Source: Ooceraea biroi | Lineage: Eukaryota; Arthropoda; Insecta; Hymenoptera; Formicidae | Reading direction: 5' to 3' | DNA length: 64,000 nucleotides | Assembly: GCF_003672135.1 (NCBI RefSeq) | Contig: NC_039506.1 | Coordinates: forward strand, 14,322,001 to 14,386,000 | Shown: positions 51,088-61,545 of the stretch, piece after piece | How positions within the stretch are numbered: the stretch's first letter is position 1 | How the letters are laid out: each line of letters starts with the position of its first letter | Translations under genes and position numbers: made by a program | Notes under the pieces: generated by a model | What the model was told of the DNA's origin: nothing | Database searches by the model: none | The model's input: only the letters and a program-made list of their open reading frames with translations

Positions 51088-52322
51088 CATAGCACTCTCT
51101 AGGAAAATCATAAGTACGTGCGGAACTATAAAAGTATTTTAGGAAAACCAGAACTCCGACATTTCGGCCAGCGTCTCACATTTTCTGTATGAAAGTTCAC
51201 TTTTCGAGCAGTTTTAATTTTTTTAAATTGTGCAATGTCGCTGGTGCATAGCACTCTTTAGGAAATTCATAATTACGTGTGCAACTATACGAAAAGTATT
51301 TTCGGAAAGCCAGAACTCCGACATTTCGGCCAGCGTCTCACTGGTAAAGTCGAAACGTCCACTCTTTGGGCGAAATAAGTTTTTAAAAAATTTTCTAATC
51401 GTTGTTCCTATCAGAACTCTTTGGAAAGGCATTGCACATGTCCGGAACTATACGAGAACTGTTTTAGAATAAGCAGAACTCTCGAAACTCAACCAGCGTC
51501 TCACTGGTAAAGTCGAAAACGTCCACTCTTTGAGCGAAATAATTTTTTCTAAACTTCTAATCATTGTTCCTATCAGAACTCTTTGGAAAGGCATTGTACA
51601 TGTCCGGAACTATACGAGAACTGTTTTAGAATAAGCAGAACTCTCGAAAATCGGCCAGCGTCTCACATATATCTCCTTCGATACGTCTTTCTCGTACGAT
51701 AAAAATTTTTTATTAAATAATTGTTAATGTTTGCGGTCAGAACTCTTTGGAATACGATTAAATACGTTCAGAACTATACGAGAAATATTTTAATCTTCAC
51801 AGAACTCTCGAAAATCGACCAGCGTCTCACCCATATCTCTGTATATCCGTCTTTCTCGAACGATAAAAATTTTTTATTAAATAATTGTTAATGTTTGCGG
51901 TCGGAACTCTTTGGAATATTGTTAAATACGTTCAGAACTACACGAGAAATATTTTAGTCTTCACAGAACTCTCGAAAATCGACCAGCGTCTCACCCATAT
52001 CCCCGTATATCCGTCTTTCTCGGACAATAAAAATTGTTTATTAACTAATGAATAATGTTTGCAGTCAGAAGTCTTTGGAATACGCTTAAATACGTTCAGA
52101 ACTACACGAGAAATATTTTAGTCTTCACAGAACTCTCGAAAATCGACCAGCGTCTCACATATATCTCCGTAGATACGTCTTTCTCGAACGATAAAAATTT
52201 TTTATTAAATAATTGTTAATGTTTGCATTCAGAACTCTTTGGAAAATGGTTAAATATGTTCAGAACTACACGAGAAATATTTCATAAAGCACAGAACTCT
52301 CTGAAATTAACCAGTCGTCATT
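51088..52322 (-). repeat. Right-arm array of 164-bp units (part C, C, B, B, A x4)
   Basis: CCAGCGTCTCAC starts at 51168, 51330, 51493, 51655, 51819, 51983 and 52147, with the degenerate site at 52311. Spacing is 162-164. There are four A units against one in the left arm, so about 490 extra bases come from tandem gain of A (or loss on the left). Confidence 0.88.
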
Positions 52323-52643
52323 CCCTTAAACATTTTTTAGCTTTAATAATTATAAAAATATGAACAAAAACTTTTTTCGGTAGAACTCTTTCTAGAACTC
52401 ATGTAGAACTGTAGATCTTTTAAAATCTAGCCGGAATTATGGCGGAAACTGTCGCAGGACAAAGTGAGACGCTGCGTAAAGTTGGCGTCTCACTTTGCAC
52501 TATGCGATTTTTTCGCTTTAATGGCCAGAACTATGTGTTTAACCTATCAGGAACTCTAGAACTATTAAAAAGGGAACCAGAACTCTCAATAATTAATGAT
52601 TTTCCGCGAAATGATACGCCAGCTTCACACACACTAATGCGAG

Positions 52644-52904
52644 TGTAATAAGCTACTAACGCATCGGTAGGATCTAGCGTGCAACCACGTTAAATATATT
52701 CGCATAAATTGTACGATGGTTCATTATGCGGTGTCCACATTGTACAGATCAACGTCTATAAATATCAAGTTAGAAAATAGAAGATAATTTAGTGATAACG
52801 GATATAATCGGTGATCTGCTGCGTATGGAAAATTTCTTTAGGGATTTTTTTAGAGATTTTCCATATTAAAATTTACTTCTGAATTAGACAATATCTTTTC
52901 GGTA
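52644..52904. other. Short AT-rich spacer between two foldback elements
   Basis: No feature recognised. Confidence 0.5.
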
Positions 52905-53008
52905 CACTGTAAAACATGTCCACTTTAAATTCCGCGAAACTATAACGGAAAAAAATGAATTTTTTCCGCTTTAACTAAGTGTGAAATTAAAGCGGAATCA
53001 TATATATA

Positions 53009-53044
<36 letters not shown>

Positions 53045-53239
53045 CGAGTTGCCATAGTTACGTTATTTTCGTCCGTAATATATATATATATTATGTATAT
53101 ATAATATAAAATCCTTTATATAAATAGGACTGGTAATAATCTAGTATTATAACGGATATTATAAAGGATGTGATCATCGGTTACGATTTCGGTCATACAT
53201 ATTTAAAGCGGACGAAAATAACGTAACTATGGCAACTCG
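53045..53239. repeat. Inner inverted repeat (31-base arms) inside the foldback element
   Basis: CGAGTTGCCATAGTTACGTT... at 53045-53075 is an exact complement of 53209-53239 (CGGACGAAAATAACGTAACT...). Its centre (about 53142) is not that of the outer arms (53241), so it arose separately. Confidence 0.85.
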
Positions 53240-53348
53240 CAATATGGCAGCAGCGTGAATTTCTTCTGTTCATCTTTATAGTTGTAGAGTTACATGGTTA
53301 TAAAGTGTTAGACATATATTTTTGGCTAATCGTCGTAATCCAAGCAAT

Positions 53349-53432
53349 ATGGGAATCGATCGACATGGTAATCCTCGAGGCAAATGTACCGCATGTGATT
53401 GTGACGAATTTGAATTGCCATCGGATGATCAG
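53349..53432 (+). pseudogene. Short Cys-rich coding fragment, probable captured first exon
   Basis: From ATG 53349 the frame reads 28 codons with the core GKCTACDCDEFELPSDD (residues 11-27), then runs into the TA microsatellite of the right arm. The C-x-x-C-x-C spacing followed by DEF and an acidic turn is what I associate with small zinc-binding modules seen in uncharacterised animal proteins, usually completed by a second Cys/His pair that is missing here. Upstream 53240-53348 has no stop problem that matters and looks like 5' untranslated sequence. I cannot name the family. The fragment is too short for an ordinary ORF scan and is framed by repeats, so capture by the element is the likely origin. 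Confidence 0.5.
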
Positions 53433-53436
53433 ACAA

Positions 53437-53481
<45 letters not shown>

Positions 53482-53579
53482 GATTCCGCTTTAATTTCAC
53501 ACTTAGTTAAAGCGGAAAAAAAATCATTTTTTTCCGTTATAGTTTCGCGGAATTTAAAGTGGACATGTTTTACAGTGTA

Positions 53580-56500
53580 TTTAATTTTAGGCAAAAATAT
53601 ATGCATTACTTCGTAAATTTATGTTTAGATGTTTTACATTTGCTGCTGCTCGGCAATTTGCATTTTTCTAATAATTATACTACATTAACAATTAACTATT
53701 TATTTATGAATACGATTTATTTATCGCGTACGCAAATATTAATCATTTATTCAGAATTTCACTAGCGGAATATTCGCGTCGCATTAAACTTTCGTTCGCC
53801 TAAAATTTCGATATGTTATAAAAGCTCACGCTGCAAAAATTATTAGCGGATTCGATCATGCTAAACGGCTAAACGTGCCCCTTTTTCATGTCTCTTTTCG
53901 GTCGCGAGCAAAGTGATCGCGATTCTTCCAATTTGGCAATAAATCCTCTCAGAATCACAAATCATCGATAATACTGTAAACCTGTCATTAAAATCTATAG
54001 CTGCAAATGTATGTTTTTAGTATACTAATTCCGCACGGAATGACACGCTCGTATCCGTCATTGCATCGGGGGAGAACCGCACGACCGCATTCTTCTCTTA
54101 TTTCCCTCGCAACGACTGCAATGATAATAATCACATAAATCCACCCCGCAAAAAGAACGAGGAGAGACGCGCTCGTCGTATCAGCGCGCATGCACTCGCT
54201 CGTACACGTCGCACACCGTTTATTATCGCATTCGCGCCAGTTGGATGGGAGCGGGACGCGCGTGTATATTATTAAACCATCTTCACCCTCGCGGAGCATG
54301 CCGCCTCTCTCTTTACGTTTACGTACGTCGCTAAAATTACACGCGAGGATCCTTCTCTTTTTCCTCGGTCTCGCGCTCGTCTCTTTACGCTCCTCTTAGT
54401 TCCACTTGCGCGCACTCGCCCGACACGCTCGCGGGAACCTCGAATACTCCGGCGTGAACATTTTTCCTTTTTTTTCCTCCCCTTTCCTTTCGGACTCGAG
54501 ACTGCATTATGGCTGCAGCACGGCGCGACATTCTCTCGTTTGCAATCCACCTTGGTAGCTCTGAATGTTCCATTGAGATTTGGCGTATTAAACAGTTAGA
54601 GGGAAACAAAAGCGCAAGATGTGTATTTAAATTTTACCAGTAAATTAGAATCAATTGCAATTTGTCGTTAAAATAAATAGAAAATATAGAAAAAATATTT
54701 CTTTTTTTCTATGAAAATGTCGCAGTTACTCAAAAGGTAACGTATGCGTACAAGAGAGAAAGAAGTCGGTCGTAATAAAGTGGAAAACATTTTGTCATCT
54801 GTTAACGTTCCGATCTCGTTTGCCAAATGTGCCATTAATTTTTATCGCCCCAAGAACAGAAGTTATCAATCCTTATCTCATGACTTACGACGGCTGCTCG
54901 TAAACCCCGAAACTCAGATGAAATTGGTAGCAATATGGAGAGAAAGAGATATATAGAATGAACACAAAAATAATTTTATCGCTTTTTTCGTTATTTTTTC
55001 TTTACTATGATATTTTGATATTCTATAAATTCTAGTATTTCGGAAAAATGGCGAAGCAACATTTCCGCATTGTTACTCAATATCACAAGTGAAAAAGTTC
55101 TTTTGAAAAATTTTGTGATTTTTAACAATGGTAATGAAAGATTAAAGAAAATATTTATCTTCAATAACCTTTAATATTCCACGCAGTGTGGAGACAATTT
55201 TTAATATTTCACTCCGATCCTTAATACTGTCAGAAATGTCAATTTTTTCAGCAAATTTAAATTTCTATTTCCTCATTACGCTGTACGTTTTAATGGAAAT
55301 TTAAGTATTTAGCGCGTACAATTAAGCGCACGTTCAAATTATAGAAATAAATATTCTTTCTATGAATATCACTTTTGCAATCTTCTCGCTGAGCGAGAAA
55401 TTTATTAAATAATTTATTAAATGATTTTCGGGTAAGTTCCGAAAATTATATTTATACATTTGCCGTAGTATCTACCCAAAATATTTGCACCAAATATCTC
55501 TCATTCTCTTGAAGATAACAACTTGTTCGTAAGAGATGTTAATGAAAAACATATTTTCTCAGACTGCCATTGCATTCACGAAAAGGCTGTGTATTATTCT
55601 TATCATTACTTTGTTGCTCTCTCGGGATTCATAATGCGAAAACCGTTACCATTCTAAACTATGTATACCGCGCACGGTTTGCCGAGCCAGTGCAACCGCG
55701 GAAATTTATGCGCGCAAACATCTCTGAAATCATGGGTAATTTAACGTAAAACGAGAAGAACCGTGAAGTCATTTAAAAGTTTGAGAAGTTGTCTTAGGCA
55801 ATAGAGAAAGAGAGAAAGAGCGAGAGCGAGAGAGGAAAAAAAGGGAAACTTTTCGTGTTCATGCGCGCGAAAAGTTGGAGATGCGACCGATCGCGACAAT
55901 ATTCGCTTCTTGAACCGATGTACCATTACCAAGATATATTCGAGATTTCAACCAAGAGGATTTCTCCTTTTGATCGATGAACACATACAAACGTTCACTC
56001 TCAATATGAAATATTCGCATACATAACTCATTCAGACTATAATATATTTATTTTAAATACAACACGATGCACTTTCTCTAATCGTATTACAAATATATCT
56101 GCTGCATGAGACTCAAACATATATGAGACTTAAACAATCCAACCATTTACAATCCACGTACACGCGTCTAACAACACGCGAGAGAGCGACATGAAAGCAT
56201 CGTTAGAATTTACAGCTTCGATCAGACAGCGGAGATCTCGAAAAGGCCACCTCTCGTAAAGAGATACCCGCCGCGTTTATTGCGCCACCATTTGCCATTT
56301 GCTTCACGCCAGTGTAAATTATAAGTACCTCTGTGTTAGTTTGGTAGGGCGTGCGCGTGACACGCTCCCTGGATAACGATAGTGCGACTACTTCGAGCTG
56401 AATCTATTATGCCGTATACGAATATTACAAAGCTTACTGAATTGTAAATGAGGTCCCCGTACTCGCAGCAGGGTTAGCAGCAGCAACTTCGGCTGCTAGC

Positions 56501-59500
56501 CAACACCATTACGCTTCTCCGCGAACGCGATCCGAGTTCGCAAGTTCCGCTAATCTTTACTCAGCTTGGCGTTAAAGTCATAATGCGACCGTTACGGCGA
56601 TACTTATTGTTGCCCGCGGATCACAATCGGGTTCCCTGTTCCCTGTTTAGCGTGAAACCGCAGCATCGCCATATCAATCTTTATCAGCCTCGATATCATA
56701 CGAAAGGATCGATTACAGGTGCGTTATTAGCATATTACAATGTATTATGTTAATGTGTTAATTAGAATAAATTGATATTAATAAATTAATATATTAATGT
56801 ATGCTCTCTCTCTGAGGCATCGATTAGCCACTCGTAGAATCCGATGTTTACGGGGACTAGTCATCGATACGTTGAAAATGCGATAAAATTACCAAGGAAA
56901 CATCGCGAAAATTCTAATTTTGATGAAACTTTACATACATGTAGGGATCAATTTTTGCAAAAATTGATTTTAAAAATTATTTTAAACAAATTTCATTCGC
57001 AACTTTTGATGCGACCCTTTATTCAATTAAGCGAAATAATCAGTATCACGATTTCTATTACGAATAACCAAATAAATGAATAACATAAATTTAATATTTC
57101 ATGTAAAATTAATAATTGATCTAATTAAATTCAGCGAATTAAAATGAAACAACCTGAACATTAATTGTAGAAATTTTCAGTTGCTGCCAAAAACAATTCT
57201 AAAGAGTGAAACCTTCTATACCGGTAAGCCGGCTTTTTGCTTTTTTCGATATATCTCGAAAATTATTTGAAATATCGAAAAATGTTACATACAAAAGTTT
57301 CATAAACGTCTCTATTTAATAACATTAATGAAATCTGTTTAAAATAAAGTTCGCGATGTTCCCTTGTAAGAGACGAGCCCGATGAGCGACCATGCGTCAA
57401 TTGTAATGATAATCAACGACCAACGCGAATATCTTCATCGTTAGTATTCTCTCACAGTATTCAATGTAAACGTGCAATTAAATATTAATATTTCAGAAAT
57501 AAATGTACAATATGAAATACTAGGTAGACAAATTGATGCCGCGCGATACACGTGTATCGCGCGGATCGTTGAAACTTAAGATCGTAACTGTCCATTCCGC
57601 AGCTCTCGATGGGGCCCTCGTCGGGGAACGACTCGTTCACGATAACGAGAATTCTTGTCAACCGGCCGTTAGAGAGATAAATCGCCGTGTACCTATATAA
57701 AACCTCGATTCTTCCCACCGAGTGTTTCTTTTCGCTTCGAAGCTTCGACAGACCCAAGACGTTTACCTGGCACGAGTCTCCAAAGACTCATTGCGCTACA
57801 GTTCCGCGTTTCTTCTCTCCGCCGGTCCACCCCCGCGTCGTCTCCAACCCTCCACCTACTTTCCCGCACGTCGAGAGGAGCCTGCCCGCCTCTCCCTCAG
57901 GGATAAAGACGAAAATTGACAAACCCTTTGTTTCCGCGCGCGTGTCTGTGTGCTCGTCTGCGATAGTTCCCCCTTTACACACAGTCTGACGGAAATGCGC
58001 GCGGAGACGAATCTAGGACTCGGGCAGCCCCGTAAAACAACTAATTTCGAACGTAGGTACTTGGCAACGTGGCCAAGTGTGCTTTGGAAAATTTCTCGGT
58101 TTCCGATTCCTCCTCGAGATCGCACGGATGATTGATTCCCGTCGTCGCGAATGCCGAAATCGCTCCGAGAATCGATCCGCTCGAGTGCACTTCCGATTCC
58201 CGGAGCAACGCGAATCGTCAGGATATTTACATAAATTACAATGTGCAACCGCGCGTGATCGCGAGGAAAATGCGAGAGGACATTTCGCGCAACTCGTGTT
58301 CTCTTGCTCTCTTGTGTCGGCTTTGATGCACGCGTCGTCGCGATGCCGCGGGCGAGATTACGCGCGAATCCGGCCGGATGCGACAGAAATACGAGCGTGG
58401 TCGAGGCGCGAGGTACGCTAGGAGCCCTTTCTGCTTTTTCTCTGCTCGCCTCGGTAGACCGCGGTAGACCGTAAGACGCATTCGCCATCATCCCGCGGGG
58501 ACTCTCGTCGGCTAATGCGAGATGAAATTACAGCCCTTCGGGGTTCCGGTGGACGGTCACGCTGCCCACTCGAGAGACAGTGACGTCTCCACTTCCCGTA
58601 TCCCTTTTCTTTCGCGCGGCCCTTCTTTCTCTTCCTGTCGCATGCATGTGTATCTCTGTGTGGGTAGATGGGTGGATGCGTGCGAGGGCATTTCTTTTCA
58701 AGCGGTCGGTTTGCCAGGTAGAACGAACGCTGCGCTGCTCGCATCCCCGTTACAAAAAGCCACCGCCCTTAATCTCGAACGGAAGGCAGTCCTCGGCGCT
58801 GCGAGTTTCAAAGAGGAGTTTTCTAGTTATTGGAGAATATTCCCTCGAGTTTAACGAGATAACTTATACTTTTACGATCAAAGATTGACATTGTACGGAG
58901 ATATCGCGGAAGTCTCTCGGAAGTGCCGGACTGTGCAACGGTGCAGCAGCTTTCACGGGAAGGAAGAGGAAGGATCGAGGAGATCGGGATCGGGATCGGT
59001 TTTCAGGATTCGCATGGGAGAGCGAAGCGGCGATTTCCGTGTAAACCCCGTTTTACCTACCCCGATATCGGCAAACGTGTTCCAATTAAAACGCTTGACC
59101 TATGCTGGTGCGATCTCGTGTGAGCTTTGTGTGTACTTTCGATGAAATGCCAGTCCGGCGTGTTAAGGCAGGCTCTATAGGACTCGCTTTTGATGTTCGA
59201 CCTGGACGAGAGTCGAGCTCAAAGAAGAGATGAAGAGAAGACGAAAATGATTAACGAAGAGGAATCGGAATGAAACCATTCGCTCGCACGGATTTGTGCA
59301 AATTGCATCGACCACCGTACAATCAGGCTCGCCTTCAATAACGATGTGAAGGCTCAAGTGAGAAGAACGGATCGTGAAAAATCGTTTTTATGTACAGAAC
59401 ATCGTTAAATCGTCTCGTATGAGGCGTCTCTTTCGGCCGCGAAAGCCATGTTCGTATTCCTGATGCACACGGTGCTCAGGAATCAATCGATAACCGCAAT

Positions 59501-60530
59501 CACGAGAGGCGGATTCTTGATTGGAGACGGTAATCGTCTTATATCATCAGACTGTAAGAACAAAATGCCGCGCCGCAATGTATTATATTTAACTGGTAAG
59601 TCGACCTGAGTTCTGATGATGAAGCAACCCTGGGATTCTTTTTGCGCGCGCGAGTGAGATATTCAAAACAAAGTTTATACCCGCCCTTATTCGAGCACAG
59701 GATTATAAAGTTCATTACAGCACCCGGCTAGAAAAAAATTAATAGCATTCCGAAAGTTTCAGGCTGATGGAAAAATGTGCAGCTTATAATGTAGTCGCGA
59801 AAAGCATCGGCGCGACGTTACCTTCTTTCTGCATCGTCAACTTTTGCGGCAAGTGACGTGCGGAATTAAGGTTTTGGCGGTATCTCAAGAATGTGTTTAT
59901 AATCAGATTTTCCGATAATTTGGACAAAAAATAAACTAACGACAAATTTCAGGAAAACTCTTGAACAAATTTCAGGAACTTCATTAATGTAATAAAAAAC
60001 AAACATCCAATTTTGTAATTTTCACACATTACGCTTCAACGATCACGCGCGATGACGTCCCTTTACAAAATCAAACAACCGCAAATTAAAAGGAGTTTTA
60101 AATAAATTTCCGCAAGTGCGTTCTCTTAATTTTAATCGCGGCGATCAGGCTGATCCAACGCGTTTCCATGCGTGTATAGACAACAGAGCTTTCTGCCTTT
60201 TGCGAACATTTCTAGCGTGCACGAATCTCGCACATCACGCGACACGCGCAATGAGATAATGAAAAAAAATGTAGAAAAAATGAGGAAAGTATATCGCGAT
60301 GCGCCTGATTGATCATTTAAAAATACGATAAACGCGCATCGTGGGAGCAAAGACGCTTTGATATCGCGAGCTGCAGTGTGCGCGATACTGTCGCGCCTGG
60401 CGTAAATTTTAATCAATATTTTAAACGCTCGTTCTCTGTGCGCCAAAGAGAAATTCACATGAACCTAGAGCGTGACGCGCTAATTTACGCAAGTACAATA
60501 TTCGCCAATTACAAATGGTACATGACAAAC
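53580..60530. other. Unique non-coding DNA
   Basis: No gene recognised. GA-rich tract 55803-55845. Overlapping frames on both strands at 57680-58890 lie in GC-rich sequence and show no family motif. A possible tiny minus-strand exon at 56434-56499 is discussed in findings but not called. Confidence 0.55.
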
Positions 60531-60540
60531 CGAGCTAATG

Positions 60541-60690
60541 TGGATAATCACCGGACACGGCAGTTACCGCCGCGCAGGAGCCAATGATTAAGATTAATAT
60601 TAGCGAATGTGACAGCAACGATGTTATCATCGTGCGACACGCGGCGGGACGGAACGCCATTTGTATTATTATGACTTCGTATTCGCGCGA
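60541..60690 (+). repeat. Module copy A of a diverged triplication with GATTA sites
   Basis: Contains ACCGGACACG, then CCAATGATTAAGATTAATAT (60581-60600), GCAACGAT, TTATCATCGTG, GCGGGACGGA and ACTTCGTATTCG, all in the same order as copy C 820 bases downstream. Confidence 0.75.
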
Positions 60691-60909
60691 TAATACGAAT
60701 TCTGCGAGCAAGTCGATGGCAAAGAGTACTGCGAATACTTTTTGACAAGATATTTGCAGTGCTATGTACCATTGTCTCATGTTTCTTTTCTAATGAATTA
60801 AATATATTATTATTTATTATATTAATTATAGTATTTATTGCGGAAAGCCTTACCAACGAAACGCAGCCTATACATCATGGAATAGAAAATTCTATCAACG
60901 CCCCACACA

Positions 60910-61030
60910 AACAAAGTTGACGCGGCTAATCGCCGGACAGTCACAATGTGATTGAGATTAATATCATACATCAAGCGCAGCAAGAATGATATTATTACGA
61001 GACGTCAAGAGGCGGCAGAATCCATAACGT
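60910..61030 (+). repeat. Module copy B, most diverged
   Basis: Keeps CGCCGGACA, then AATGTGATTGAGATTAATAT (60945-60964), GCAAGAATGATATTATTACG and AGGCGGCAGAA in the same order as copies A and C. Confidence 0.6.
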
Positions 61031-61364
61031 AACAATCAGTCAATAAAATGCTACTCTACTCGATCATTCTCGATATTCGTGCGTTACCGCTTGCAATTCT
61101 ACAGTGGATGCGGCGACATAATGTAACAATATTTCAATGCAAAAATATCAAATACTATAAATATATGTACATGGATATACGTGATAATGAAATACTTTAG
61201 AGACACGCAGGAATATTTTATTGTTGTCCCTCGTTGTCAATTGTTTCCGAAATACAAAATGAGCTGATAGCATGCATGCGTAAGCGTGATGAACTACTCT
61301 TGAAATCGCAAAAGTCGGTAGATTTCAAGAATGTAATTAACACACCGCGAACCAAGCTAGCACG

Positions 61365-61505
61365 AGGGCTGACCGGACACGACGCTTGCCACTGTAGGGG
61401 CCAATGATTAAGATTAATATTACTCGGCGTACGGCAACGATATTATCGTGACGCGCACGCAGCGGGACGGAGCGTCGCTTGAATTATTAGAACTTCGTAT
61501 TCGGA
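61365..61505 (+). repeat. Module copy C of the diverged triplication
   Basis: ACCGGACACGACG, CCAATGATTAAGATTAATAT (61401-61420), GGCAACGATATTATCGTGAC, GCGGGACGGAGCG and ACTTCGTATTCGG match copy A in order and spacing. Confidence 0.75.
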
Positions 61506-61545
61506 CGATGATAAGTAGCCTGCGTGAGGGTTGCCGCGAGCAAAA

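Larger units (their letters stand above)
50015..52634. mobile_element. 2.6-kb giant foldback (palindromic) element, MULE-like, built of 164-bp units
   Basis: The ends are GTGTGTGTGAAGCTGG and its exact complement (52619-52634), with 9-bp duplicated flanks, a length typical of Mutator-like elements. The outer arms (about 310 bases) are unique. Inside them are 164-bp units with the motif GTGAGACGCTGG. The left arm order is A, B, B, C, part C; the right arm mirrors it as part C, C, B, B, A, A, A, A. The loop is only about ten bases (51078-51087). I find no transposase, so mobilisation in trans is inferred. The 70-codon frame seen in both outer arms is an effect of the palindrome. Confidence 0.85.
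52905..53577. mobile_element. 673-bp foldback element with TA flanks, TA microsatellites and a captured coding fragment
   Basis: The ends CACTGTAAAACATGTCCACT and complement are flanked by TA on both sides (52903-52904, 53578-53579). Arms of about 100 bases contain TTCCGCGAAACTATAACGGA and TTTCCGCTTTAACTAAGTGT. TA runs (53011-53041, 53444-53475) sit just inside each arm. A second, non-concentric inverted pair of 31 bases lies at 53045-53075 and 53209-53239. The rest of the interior resembles a gene 5' end (see 53349). Confidence 0.82.

Noticed and set aside
49986..52648. The same 70-codon protein on both arms of the giant foldback
   Set aside because: Both copies are the same DNA in inverted orientation; similarity is explained by the palindrome, not by selection on a protein.
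57856..58491. 211-codon minus-strand frame
   Set aside because: Arg/Ser-rich with no motif; overlaps several other open frames in GC-rich sequence.
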